From the NCBI GenBank assembly GCA_015060385.1, contig SUYO01000003.1, positions 1-64,000 of the forward strand: DNA of 64,000 nucleotides, given 5' to 3'. This document shows positions 52,617-61,124 of this stretch, piece after piece; position 1 is the first letter of the stretch, and every line of letters begins with the position of its first letter. Under the pieces are notes generated by a model. It was not told where the DNA came from. It saw only the letters and a program-made list of their open reading frames with translations, and ran no database searches. This DNA is from Bacteroidales bacterium. Its GTDB lineage: Bacteria; Bacteroidota; Bacteroidia; Bacteroidales; UBA932. The translations under genes were made by a program, and so were the position numbers.

Positions 52617-55600
52617 ATGAACAATAAGAGATTCACATTATGGAACAGGCTGACCGCGGCAATGGTTTTTGTCATATCAGCCGTCACCTATCTTCTCACG
52701 ATTGAACCGACAGCCTCATTCTGGGACTGCGGTGAGTTCATCGCTTCGTCATATAAGCTTGAGGTGGGACACCCGCCGGGAAACCCGGTGTTCCAGCTTT
52801 TCGCGCGATTCTTCACGATGTTCTCTGACAACATGCACGCAGCGGTAGCAGTGAACGCGATGAGCGCGATATGCTCGGCCCTTACAATCTTCTTCCTCTA
52901 TCTGACCATAGTATTCCTTGCAAAGAGAGTGGTCAGACCGTCGGAAGACGGCACATACTCCCTCGCCAAGGCCATCACGATCTTCGGATCAGGCGCAGTC
53001 GGAGCCCTCGCATACACATTCAGCGACACATTCTGGTTCTCTGCAGTGGAAGGCGAGGTGTACGCCATGTCCTCGCTTGTGACCGCCCTCGTGTTCTGGG
53101 CGATGACAAAATGGTACGAACAGGCCGACACCCCATATGCAAACAGATGGATAGTTCTGATCTCATTCATCATGGGTCTGTCCATCGGTATCCACCTGCT
53201 GAACCTTCTTGCCATACCGGCCCTCGTGTTCATGTTCTACTACAAGCAGCGCGAGAACGGACACTACTCTTTCAAGGAGTATATCAAGATATTCGCGGTA
53301 TCTGTCGTCATACTTGCGGTGATCCTCTTCGGAATCATCCCATACCTTCCGAAGATCGCCGCATATTTCGACCTTTTCTTCGTCAACACGCTCGGGCTTG
53401 GCTTCAACAGCGGAGCGACATTCTTTATGGTGGCCCTTCTTGGTGTATGCTTCTGGGGACTTTTCAGGACCATGAAGAAACAGCAGGTATTCGTCAATAC
53501 GGTGCTCCTCTGCTTCACGATGATAGTGATCGGATTCTCGCTTTTCTCGATCGTGATCATCCGTTCGGCTGCAAAGACCCCTACAAACGAGTACCAGCCT
53601 GACAATCCGTTCACCCTCGTGCGCTATCTCGGACGAGAGCAGTACGGAAGCAACCCTCTTATCTACGGAGAGTACTTCGACGCACCATACGATATCGAAG
53701 AGACCTATTACTGGGCCCCTATGGGTGACAAGTACATAAAGGCGGAAGGTCCGGGCAAGATCGTCTTCAAGTCTTCGGGCAAGATGCTCTTCCCTAGAAT
53801 GTGGAGCAGTTCGGACCCTCGTCACATCTCGTTCTATCAGGCCTATATCGGCAAGGGCGGCAAGACCGTCATGGGAGCCGAGCACAAGAAGCCGACATTC
53901 TTCCAGAATCTGTCATTCTTCTTCGACTATCAGATGAACTGGATGTATTGGAGATACTTCATGTGGAACTTCGCCGGACGTCAGAACGATGTCCACAGTC
54001 CTTCTCCAGGCGACCTCTTCGCAGGAAACTGGGAGTCCGGCATTCCTCTGCTTGACGAATTCCGTCTCGGAGACCAGTCTGATGCTCCGGGATATCTGAA
54101 GGACAACAAGGGCAAGAACCACTATTACATGCTCCCTCTCCTTCTCGGAATCCTCGGAATCTTCTATCAGTTCCGAAAGGACGGAAGAGGCTGCTGGCTG
54201 ACTTTCCTGATGTTCTTCATGACAGGTATAGCCATAGTAATCTACCTCAACCAGCCTCCTCTGCAGGTACGCGAACGAGACTATGCATACGCAGGATCGT
54301 TCTATTCGTTCAGTATATGGATAGGACTCGGAGTCGCAGCTCTTTACGGCTGGCTTCAGAACATGCTCGAGAAGAAGAACAGGAAGGATAATGTAGCGGT
54401 GGCATCTGCGGTTGTCGTGCTCACCCTCGGAGTTCCTGCCCTGATGGCGGCAGAGAACTGGGACGACCATGACAGAAGCAACCGTTACACCGCCGTTGAG
54501 ATGGCGAAGAACTACCTGAACTCAGTAGGAAAGAACGGTATTCTCATCACCCATGGTGACAATGACACCTTCCCTCTATGGTATGCACAGGAGGTCGAGA
54601 ATATCCGCACCGATGTCAGGATAGCCAACACCTCCCTTCTGGGAACCGACTGGCACATCGACCAGATGAAATGGGCTATGAACGAATCGGCTCCTCTTGA
54701 CCTTGCGGTGGGACCGGAACAGTATCTTTACGGTACGAACGAATTCACATATATATACGATACGCGCGAGAGCACTATTCCGCTTGCTGATGTGATGCGC
54801 GTGTTCAGGCATCCGGACGCCAAGATTCCTCTATCAAGCGGAAAGATGGTGGACTATATCATGTCACGCAAGTTCACGATACCTGTCGACAAGGAAAATG
54901 TCCTGAAGTACGGTATCCTTGATGAAAAATATGCGGATCTCATCCCTGAGGAGATAACACTCACCATCCCACAGGACAAGGATTATCTGACCAAGCCTGA
55001 AATATTCATGCTCGACCTGCTTTCAAACTACAAGTGGGACCGCCCTATAAGTCTGCTCAGCATGGGTGGGGATATAAACATAGGACTGAAGGATTACCTC
55101 ATGTATGACGGGTTCTCATACAGGTTCGTTCCGATAAAGAACAGGATGAAGAGCACAGATATCGGCTTTGCAGATGCGGAAGATCTTTATGACAAGATAA
55201 AGAACGTCTATTCATGGGATGCCCTCAAGAGGACTGACTACTTCATCGACTATCAGCATTATTACACATTCTGCGGCGTGCTGTCCCAGAGAAACCTCTT
55301 TGTCAATGCAGCCAAGGAGATGCTGAAGATAGACGACAAGGAAAGGGCTGTCGAACTTCTCGACATGTGCCAGGAATACGTACCTGCAGAGAATTTCCCT
55401 CTCGACATGACCTACCTCGGATTCTCGAACGAGTACATGGTCATCGACATGATCGAGACATACTACGATGCCGGTGCTGACGAAAAGGCGCTTGATCTTG
55501 CGAAGCGTTTCTGCGACGAGCTCTTCGTATCGACGGAGTTCTTCCTGAACTACTATGACTTTGCGCAGAAGGAATTCGAGAACTGCTATAACTGCATCTC

Positions 55601-55691
55601 GTATATCGCCGACCTTACAGACCACTTCGGAGACAACGAATTTGCGGATCAGATCAGGAACAGATTCAACGCCCTGCTGGATATGGAATAG
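52617..55691 (+). CDS. DUF2723 GT-C-type membrane protein (protein O-mannosyltransferase-like)
   Basis: The 1024-residue protein has about 12 predicted transmembrane helices in its first 600 residues and a soluble C-terminal part with helical, TPR-like segments (about 860-1020). The first periplasmic loop carries W-D-C-G-E-F-I-A-S-S, with the acidic D-x-G-E motif of GT-C transferases, and G-H-P-P-G-N-P. DUF2723 proteins are related to protein O-mannosyltransferases and may glycosylate exported proteins in Bacteroidota. Donor and acceptor are unknown. It is transcribed alone. Confidence 0.85.
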   Translation: MNNKRFTLWNRLTAAMVFVISAVTYLLTIEPTASFWDCGEFIASSYKLEVGHPPGNPVFQLFARFFTMFSDNMHAAVAVNAMSAICSALTIFFLYLTIVFLAKRVVRPSEDGTYSLAKAITIFGSGAVGALAYTFSDTFWFSAVEGEVYAMSSLVTALVFWAMTKWYEQADTPYANRWIVLISFIMGLSIGIHLLNLLAIPALVFMFYYKQRENGHYSFKEYIKIFAVSVVILAVILFGIIPYLPKIAAYFDLFFVNTLGLGFNSGATFFMVALLGVCFWGLFRTMKKQQVFVNTVLLCFTMIVIGFSLFSIVIIRSAAKTPTNEYQPDNPFTLVRYLGREQYGSNPLIYGEYFDAPYDIEETYYWAPMGDKYIKAEGPGKIVFKSSGKMLFPRMWSSSDPRHISFYQAYIGKGGKTVMGAEHKKPTFFQNLSFFFDYQMNWMYWRYFMWNFAGRQNDVHSPSPGDLFAGNWESGIPLLDEFRLGDQSDAPGYLKDNKGKNHYYMLPLLLGILGIFYQFRKDGRGCWLTFLMFFMTGIAIVIYLNQPPLQVRERDYAYAGSFYSFSIWIGLGVAALYGWLQNMLEKKNRKDNVAVASAVVVLTLGVPALMAAENWDDHDRSNRYTAVEMAKNYLNSVGKNGILITHGDNDTFPLWYAQEVENIRTDVRIANTSLLGTDWHIDQMKWAMNESAPLDLAVGPEQYLYGTNEFTYIYDTRESTIPLADVMRVFRHPDAKIPLSSGKMVDYIMSRKFTIPVDKENVLKYGILDEKYADLIPEEITLTIPQDKDYLTKPEIFMLDLLSNYKWDRPISLLSMGGDINIGLKDYLMYDGFSYRFVPIKNRMKSTDIGFADAEDLYDKIKNVYSWDALKRTDYFIDYQHYYTFCGVLSQRNLFVNAAKEMLKIDDKERAVELLDMCQEYVPAENFPLDMTYLGFSNEYMVIDMIETYYDAGADEKALDLAKRFCDELFVSTEFFLNYYDFAQKEFENCYNCISYIADLTDHFGDNEFADQIRNRFNALLDME

Positions 55692-55796
55692 TGACGTTTT
55701 AGGCAAAACATCGGTTTAAACAACGCCAGAGGGCTAAAACAACGACTAAAACAACAGAGGATACAACCCGAGAGACGGAAAAGACACCGATCTTTG

Positions 55797-55923
55797 CACT
55801 CGGTTAAGAATCTTATTCGTCTCTTTCTGCACTCCTGATTTTTCTAAGAAAATGTGTGCAATTCCTATTCAGGAAGGCAGAAGACATACAAAAAAGGGAA
55901 GCCGTGACGGTTTCCCTTTTTTG
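55797..55923 (+). ncRNA. Candidate structured small RNA downstream of the DUF2723 gene
   Basis: The 282-base gap 55692-55973 holds no gene. A one-mismatch -7 box (GATCTTTG, 55789-55796) is followed by a structured element. TTCTGC (55825-55830) pairs with GCAGAA (55877-55882), a 3x3 internal loop follows, then CCTGA pairs with TCAGG. A strong terminator stem ends it at 55889-55923. The sequence does not match 6S, tmRNA, SRP or RNase P RNA as I know them. The earlier part of the gap has three copies of a TAAAACAAC-like repeat (about 55716-55765). Confidence 0.3.
55889..55923. terminator. Bidirectional terminator, 17-bp stem
   Basis: The arms 55889-55905 and 55907-55923 pair over 17 bp with one G-T pair and a single-base loop, bordered by A6 and T6. 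It can end both the DUF2723 message and the convergent methyltransferase message. Confidence 0.8.
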
Positions 55924-55973
55924 TTGTATCTTTCTACGGAGTCAGGACCTGACCCTGGCAGTATCGGTTGCGG

Positions 55974-56909
55974 TTACCTCGTCAGTCTGACGAAGACGCT
56001 GAGCGGGAGGTTCTTGCCGTAGCTGTCTCTCAGGACGAGTTCACCGAAGTCGAGTGACTTGTATGCGGTCTTCATGCAGAAGGCCTGCTTGACTATGGTC
56101 TCGCCAAGAACTGCTGAATATCCGTTTGAATAGAGGTTCAGGACCATGAAGCTGTCCTGAGGGGCAAGGATGGCGGCAACGCACTGAAGCATTTCGTTGA
56201 GACATTCGTCGAGTTTCCACTTCTCTCCGTCTGGTCCGTGTCCGTATGCCGGAGGATCAAGGATGATACCCTGATAGGTGTTTCCCCTCTTCGCCTCCCT
56301 GCGTGCGAACTTCAATGCATCCTCGACAACCCATCTGATATTGTCCATGCGGCTCGCTTCCATGTTTCCGCGTGCCCATGTCACCACCTGGCGCACCGAG
56401 TCGAGGTGGGTAACATCGGCTCCTGCCGCCTTCGCCGCGAGGGATGCGGCTCCTGTGTATGCGAAGAGATTCAGAACGCGCGGCTTCGGTTTTCCTTCTT
56501 TTTCAGCCTTCTCGACCAGCTCTCTGGTCTGCCTGTAGATATATTCCCAGTTGGATGACTGCTCCGGGAAGACGCCTACATGCTTGAATGAAGTCAGTCC
56601 CAGGCGAAGCGAGAAGTTCAGACCTTCCTGCGCCCCGTTGTAACGGATGTACCACTGGTCATCCATCTTCTTGCGACGTTCCCATGTTCCGCTGTCCTCC
56701 TTTCCGGCCTTGCCGAATCCGGCTCCGGTCTTGAAGCGGGTGTGGATGAGCCGGTTCCATTCGCCGTCCGACAGCGATTTGTCCCACAAAGCCTTCGGCT
56801 CGGGACGGGCCATTATGAACGGTCCGAACCTTTCGAGTTTCTCGAAATTTCCGGAATCAATGAGTTCGTAATCCTTCCAGAATGTACCTGGGCTTTCAAT
56901 AGTCATCAT
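55974..56909 (-). CDS. Class I SAM-dependent methyltransferase (RlmI/Methyltrans_SAM type)
   Basis: The 311-residue protein has an N-terminal beta region (about 1-110) lacking an obvious PUA domain. The Rossmann fold that follows has motif I V-L-N-L-F-A-Y-T-G-A-A-S, the acidic residue after strand 2 in H-L-D-S-V-R and the motif I-L-D-P-P-A-Y-G. The pattern fits Methyltrans_SAM proteins related to RlmI/RlmK, which methylate 23S rRNA cytosine or guanine. The precise target is not known. The start may be 56909 or 56906. Confidence 0.85.
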   Translation of the reverse strand: MMTIESPGTFWKDYELIDSGNFEKLERFGPFIMARPEPKALWDKSLSDGEWNRLIHTRFKTGAGFGKAGKEDSGTWERRKKMDDQWYIRYNGAQEGLNFSLRLGLTSFKHVGVFPEQSSNWEYIYRQTRELVEKAEKEGKPKPRVLNLFAYTGAASLAAKAAGADVTHLDSVRQVVTWARGNMEASRMDNIRWVVEDALKFARREAKRGNTYQGIILDPPAYGHGPDGEKWKLDECLNEMLQCVAAILAPQDSFMVLNLYSNGYSAVLGETIVKQAFCMKTAYKSLDFGELVLRDSYGKNLPLSVFVRLTR

Positions 56910-56929
56910 AATGGTCGCTTTTTACCTCG

Positions 56930-56937
56930 CAAAGATA
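56930..56937 (-). promoter_or_regulatory. -7 box TATCTTTG for the methyltransferase
   Basis: Exact TAnnTTTG on the minus strand, 20 bases before the start, divergent from the pgk promoter. Confidence 0.55.
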
Positions 56938-56967
56938 GGTAAATTCTTGTATTTCCCCGAAATTTAT

Positions 56968-56975
56968 TAAATTTG
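56968..56975 (+). promoter_or_regulatory. -7 box TAAATTTG for pgk
   Basis: Exact TAnnTTTG, 40 nt upstream of pgk, with CTTG at 56946-56949 as a possible -33 (18-bp spacing). Confidence 0.6.
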
Positions 56976-57015
56976 CTCGGATTTAGGAATTATCAACAAA
57001 ACAACTATACATATT

Positions 57016-58266
57016 ATGCAACAGTTTATTGACACTTACGATTTCGCCGGCAAGAAGGCGATTGTACGCGTTGACTTCAACGTTCCTCTCAACGAGAAGA
57101 TGGAGATCACTGACGACACACGTATCCGTGCAGCTATTCCTACCCTCAAGAAGGTACTTGAGAAGGGTGGTGCGCTCATCATCATGTCACACCTCGGCCG
57201 TCCGAAGGGAGTTACTGAGAAGTTCTCTCTCAAGCACATCCTCGGCCGCGTTCAGGAGCTTCTCGGAGCACCTGTGAAGTTTGCTGATGACTGCCAGGCT
57301 GCTGATGAGCAGGTTGCAGCCCTCAAGATGGGTGAAGTCCTCGTTCTCGAGAACCTCCGTTTCTACGCTGAGGAAGAGGGCAAGCCAAGAGGCGAGTTCG
57401 CTACAGACGAGGAGAAGAAGGCTGCAAAGGCTGTGGTAAAGGAGAACCAGAAGGCTTTCGTGAAGAAGCTCGCTTCTTACGCTGACTGCTACATCAACGA
57501 CGCATTCGGTACTGCACACCGTGCACACGCTTCTACAGCCCTCATCGCAGAGTACTTCCCTAACGACAAGATGTTCGGTTATGTGATGGAAGGCGAGATC
57601 AAGGCTATCGACCACGTCCTCAAGACTCCTGAGCACCCTGTTACAGCTATCGTAGGTGGTGCAAAGGTATCTTCAAAGATCACCATCATCGAGAAGCTCT
57701 TCGACGCAGTTGACAACATGATCATCGGCGGTGGTATGGTATATACATTCAAGAAGGCTCAGGGCGGTAAGATCGGCCGTTCTCTCTGCGAGGACGATCA
57801 GATGCAGCTCGCTCTCGACACTCTCAAGAAGGCTGAGGAGAAGGGCGTGAAGATCTATCTCTCGAAGGAGGTTGTCATCGCTGACGATTTCTCTAACGAT
57901 GCAAACACAAAGATCTGCCTCAATACAGAGATTCCTGACGAGTGGGAAGGCATGGACGCAGCTCCTAGCACTCTCGCAATGTGGGAGGAGGTTCTCATGA
58001 ACTCAAAGACCATCCTCTGGAACGGTCCTGTAGGTGTGTTTGAGATCCCTGCATTCGCAAAGGGTACAAACCGCATCGCTGAGATCCTTGCAAAGGCAAC
58101 TGCTGAGAACGGCGCATTCACCCTCGTCGGTGGAGGTGACTCAGTTGCAGCTGTAACACAGATGGGTTATGCTGACAAGGTAAGCTACGTATCTACAGGT
58201 GGTGGCGCAATGCTCGAGTACCTCGAGGGCAAGGAGCTCCCAGGCATCGCAGCAATCCGCAAGTAA
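57016..58266 (+). CDS. pgk: Phosphoglycerate kinase
   Basis: The 416-residue glycolytic enzyme transfers phosphate from 1,3-bisphosphoglycerate to ADP. Family motifs are present in order: [23 protein letters not shown], the [14 protein letters not shown] block, G-G-A-K-V-S-S-K and the C-terminal G-G-G-D-S-V-A-A. Codon use is strongly biased toward a small set, as expected for a highly expressed gene. A very large palindrome follows the stop. Confidence 0.97.
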   Translation: MQQFIDTYDFAGKKAIVRVDFNVPLNEKMEITDDTRIRAAIPTLKKVLEKGGALIIMSHLGRPKGVTEKFSLKHILGRVQELLGAPVKFADDCQAADEQVAALKMGEVLVLENLRFYAEEEGKPRGEFATDEEKKAAKAVVKENQKAFVKKLASYADCYINDAFGTAHRAHASTALIAEYFPNDKMFGYVMEGEIKAIDHVLKTPEHPVTAIVGGAKVSSKITIIEKLFDAVDNMIIGGGMVYTFKKAQGGKIGRSLCEDDQMQLALDTLKKAEEKGVKIYLSKEVVIADDFSNDANTKICLNTEIPDEWEGMDAAPSTLAMWEEVLMNSKTILWNGPVGVFEIPAFAKGTNRIAEILAKATAENGAFTLVGGGDSVAAVTQMGYADKVSYVSTGGGAMLEYLEGKELPGIAAIRK

Positions 58267-58275
58267 CATCGCACG

Positions 58276-58314
58276 TATCAAGTGCATTTTCATAAGGAAA
58301 GTGCGCGCGATACC
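58276..58314 (+). repeat. 39-bp intergenic element, copy 2
   Basis: Matches 45130-45168 at 32 of 39 positions without gaps. Here the right part, GTGCGCGCGATACC, has an inverted copy on its right, the reverse of the situation at copy 1. Confidence 0.65.
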
Positions 58315-58343
58315 CCGGATATCCGGGGTATCGCGCGCACTTT
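58298..58343. repeat. 46-bp perfect palindrome without loop after pgk
   Basis: The left arm 58298-58320 (AAAGTGCGCGCG then ATACCCCGGAT) is followed directly by its exact complement 58321-58343. The symmetry continues imperfectly to about 58291-58350 (CATAAGG/CCTATG). The right arm ends in TTTT, so as RNA it could act as a terminator of pgk. Confidence 0.9.
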
Positions 58344-58379
58344 TCCTATGTTTCCGCACTCGGTTAAATAATCTATCTA

Positions 58380-58387
58380 TATATTTG
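58380..58387 (+). promoter_or_regulatory. -7 box TATATTTG for the MsrA-AlkD gene
   Basis: Exact TAnnTTTG, 17 nt before the first ATG (58405) and 35-38 nt before M7/M8 (58423, 58426). Confidence 0.6.
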
Positions 58388-58404
58388 TATGACATTAGAC
58401 AGGT

Positions 58405-59607
58405 ATGTTTCATAATAAGACGATGATGAAAGAGATATATTTCGCAGGAGGATGTTTCTGGGGTACGGAACATTACATGAGACAGTTCGAGGGTGTAGTG
58501 GAGACCATGACCGGCTATGCAAACGGAACCATCCCGCATCCTGCGTATGAGGAGGTATACACCGACCGGACCGGTCATGTGGAGTGTGTCAGGGTTATAT
58601 ATGACCCGGAGATCATATCACTGACCACATTGTGCCGACTCTTTTTCCGTTCGATCGACCCCTTGCTTAAGGACAGGCAGGGAAACGATATCGGCACAAG
58701 ATACCGTACAGGCATCTACTGGCTGGATAATGACGACATGGAGATCGTGGAGGAAGTCTATGAAGAAATCCAGACAAAATATGAAAGTCCGCTGATGGTC
58801 GAGAAATGCCGGCTGGAATGTTTCTTTCCTGCAGAGGAATATCATCAGGACTATCTCCTTAAGAATCCTTCGGGCTACTGCCACCTTTCTCCTTCAGAAC
58901 TCCAGTTTGCGAAGACTTATGCACGCATCACAAAGGCTCTCAGGGCATGTTCTGACGAAGAAAAGAAGGTCGTTCTTCCCCGTTTCTTCAAGACAGGAAA
59001 GGGAGAGTACGGCGAAGGGGACAGGTTTATGGGAGTTATTGTTCCCGACACACGGAAAGTTGCCAGGGAACATGCCGGCGCATCTTGGGAAGTCCTTGAA
59101 GCTCTGCTGGAAAGCGAATGGCATGAATGCCGGTTATGCGCGTTGCTGATTCTGGTGGAAAGATACAGGAAGTACCCTGAAGAAACCGTCAGATTCTATC
59201 TGGAACATACCAAAGGAATCAGCAACTGGGATCTTGTAGACCTGTCTGCCCCGTACATCCTCGGACGCTATCTGACCGGATCTGAGAACAGAACGATTCT
59301 GTACACTCTGGCCGGATCTGACAATATGTGGGAGCAGCGGATAGCAGTGGTCTCCACCTTGACTCTCATAAGGGACAATCAGTTCAGCGACACGATGAAA
59401 CTTGCCGGAATCTTCCTTGACACGCGGCATGACCTTATGCGGAAGGCCGTCGGCTGGATGCTCCGCGAAGTCGGCAAGCGCGACGAGCGGACTCTTACGG
59501 ATTTCCTTGACAGTCACTGCCTGCAGATGCCCCGGACGATGCTCCGTTATGCCATTGAGAAATTAACTCCCGAACAGCGCGCCCATTATATGCGTCGTCC
59601 TATGTAG
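58405..59607 (+). CDS. Fusion: peptide methionine sulfoxide reductase A + AlkD-like DNA glycosylase
   Basis: The 400-residue cytoplasmic protein joins two enzymes. Residues 9-161 are a complete MsrA: G-G-C-F-W-G-T-E with catalytic Cys17, a G-T-R-Y-R-T-G-I-Y block, and Y-H-Q-D-Y-L-L-K-N-P-S-G-Y-C-H at 146-160. Residues about 172-400 are a HEAT-repeat DNA alkylation repair protein with G-E-G-D-R-F-M-G-V and R-K-V-A-R-E. Trp275, Asp279, Arg312 and Trp351 lie at the spacing of the AlkD active-site residues (W109, D113, R148, W187 in the Bacillus enzyme). The linker is about 10 residues. It would repair oxidised methionine and excise alkylated bases from one chain. Shorter starts at M7/M8 are possible. 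Confidence 0.93.
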   Translation: MFHNKTMMKEIYFAGGCFWGTEHYMRQFEGVVETMTGYANGTIPHPAYEEVYTDRTGHVECVRVIYDPEIISLTTLCRLFFRSIDPLLKDRQGNDIGTRYRTGIYWLDNDDMEIVEEVYEEIQTKYESPLMVEKCRLECFFPAEEYHQDYLLKNPSGYCHLSPSELQFAKTYARITKALRACSDEEKKVVLPRFFKTGKGEYGEGDRFMGVIVPDTRKVAREHAGASWEVLEALLESEWHECRLCALLILVERYRKYPEETVRFYLEHTKGISNWDLVDLSAPYILGRYLTGSENRTILYTLAGSDNMWEQRIAVVSTLTLIRDNQFSDTMKLAGIFLDTRHDLMRKAVGWMLREVGKRDERTLTDFLDSHCLQMPRTMLRYAIEKLTPEQRAHYMRRPM

Positions 59608-59672
59608 ACAGATTTTGCGGACAGCTGTGTCATTTGAACTGAAAAAAACGGAGCAGTGGTCAGGGAAATTAT

Positions 59673-59680
59673 TATATTTG
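59673..59680 (+). promoter_or_regulatory. -7 box TATATTTG for lgt-proX
   Basis: Exact TAnnTTTG, 20 nt upstream of the lgt start. Confidence 0.6.
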
Positions 59681-59700
59681 CATGATTTAATAGAGAATTT

Positions 59701-60582
59701 ATGTTTGAGACACTGGCAGTACATTGGAGCATGAATCCGGAGATCTTCAGCATCGGACCGGTTTCCATAAGGTGGTATTCGCTTCTTTTCATTTCGGGAT
59801 TCATACTCGGTTGGTTCATATTCAGAGGCTTCTTCAGGAGGGAGGGCGTGCCCGAGACCCTTCTTGATCCGCTTCTATACACCCTTCTTATCGGAACCAT
59901 CGTAGGTGCCCGCCTCGGTCATTGTCTCTTCTACCAGCCTGACTACTATCTGGGCAGCTGGCAGGGATTCACTGAGATATTCATGCCGTGGAAAGGCGGT
60001 CTCGCCAGCCATGGAGGTACGATAGCCCTCTTCATAGCAATGTGGTGGTTTGCAAAGCATTACGGAAGAAAGTATGATTTCGATTTCGTGTGGATTCTGG
60101 ACCACCTTGCAATAGCGGTCTGCTTCGCGGCTACCTTCATCCGTCTTGGAAACCTCTGCAATTCAGAAATATACGGAGACGTTACCTCCCTCCCTTGGGG
60201 CTTCATCTTCGAGCTCAGGGGAGAGACAGAGCCAAAGCATCCTACCCAGCTGTATGAGGCGCTCAGCTACTTCCTCCTCGGTGTGTTCCAGATACTCATG
60301 TACAGGTACAGGCTTGACAAGCTCTATCGTGGCTTCTTTATCGGAACCTTCTTCATCGGATGTTTCGGAATGCGTTTCCTCATCGAGTTCATCAAGGAAC
60401 CTCAGGTAGGTTTCGAGCAGGATATGGTACTGAACATGGGACAGTGGCTCAGCATTCCTTTCATCCTTCTTGGAATAGGTTTCCTCGTCTACAGTCATAT
60501 AAAGAAGCAGCCTGCAGCCATAGTGCATCCTCAGAAGAAGAAGGCAGCTCCGACCCACTACGCAAAAAGCCTGAGCAAATGA
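59701..60582 (+). CDS. lgt: Prolipoprotein diacylglyceryl transferase Lgt
   Basis: Lgt adds diacylglycerol to the lipobox cysteine of prelipoproteins, the first step for the many lipoproteins in this window. The 293-residue inner-membrane protein has about seven helices. The essential motifs are seen: R-W-Y-S-L-L-F in the first part, W-K-G-G-L-A-S-H-G-G, and the Lgt signature F-I-R-L-G-N-L-C-N-S-E-I-Y-G. The C-terminal tail is basic. The stop overlaps the next start (ATGA). Confidence 0.95.
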   Translation: MFETLAVHWSMNPEIFSIGPVSIRWYSLLFISGFILGWFIFRGFFRREGVPETLLDPLLYTLLIGTIVGARLGHCLFYQPDYYLGSWQGFTEIFMPWKGGLASHGGTIALFIAMWWFAKHYGRKYDFDFVWILDHLAIAVCFAATFIRLGNLCNSEIYGDVTSLPWGFIFELRGETEPKHPTQLYEALSYFLLGVFQILMYRYRLDKLYRGFFIGTFFIGCFGMRFLIEFIKEPQVGFEQDMVLNMGQWLSIPFILLGIGFLVYSHIKKQPAAIVHPQKKKAAPTHYAKSLSK

Positions 60583-61124
60583 CCGGAAACGAAAGAATAG
60601 ACGGAGTACTGCGCTTTCTGGAAGAACATGGGATGGAATATGAACTGCATGTCCATCCGCCCCTTCCTACGATAGAACTCGCCCTGGAGTACTGGAAAGA
60701 TCTCGATTCTGTCCACTGCAAGAACCTCTTTTTCCGCAACCACAAGGGAAACAGACATTATCTCGTGGTATTCGAATGCCATAAGGAAATGCAGATCCAT
60801 TCTCTCGAGCACATGCTCAGACAGGGTAAGCTCTCGTTTGCTTCTGCGGAAAGAATGGAGCGTTGTCTGGGACTTCTGCCCGGCTCGGTATCGCCTTTAG
60901 GACTTATGCATGATCCTCAGGTACAGGAACTTACAAAGGAACATTTTCCTAACGGACATAGGGTCAAGCTGTTCCTTGACCAGGACCTCAGGACTGCGGA
61001 AAGAATCAGTTTCCACCCTTGCGACAACACTGCAAGCGTAATCATCTCCAATGAGGATTTCATGCGCTTTCTTGAACTCTGGGGAGGAGAGTGGGAATGG
61101 CTTGACGTGACCGCTCAGGTCTAG
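60579..61124 (+). CDS. ProX-type aminoacyl-tRNA deacylase (YbaK/prolyl-tRNA editing domain)
   Basis: The 181-residue protein is a free-standing YbaK/INS-like editing domain. Its motifs are H-P-P-L-P-T-I-E near the start, K-N-L-F-F-R-N-H-K-G-(N)-R-H-Y-L, and G-S-V-S-P-L-G-L-M-H-D, as in ProX/PrdX enzymes that clear Ala-tRNA(Pro). It is translationally coupled to lgt (four-base overlap). The start at 60579 is set by this coupling. Its 3' end overlaps the convergent araC-type gene by four bases. Confidence 0.88.
   Translation: MTGNERIDGVLRFLEEHGMEYELHVHPPLPTIELALEYWKDLDSVHCKNLFFRNHKGNRHYLVVFECHKEMQIHSLEHMLRQGKLSFASAERMERCLGLLPGSVSPLGLMHDPQVQELTKEHFPNGHRVKLFLDQDLRTAERISFHPCDNTASVIISNEDFMRFLELWGGEWEWLDVTAQV

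Noticed and set aside
55796..55807. GCACTCGGTTAA also found at 58356-58367
   Set aside because: A 12-base match between two sites in 64 kb is expected by chance many times over.
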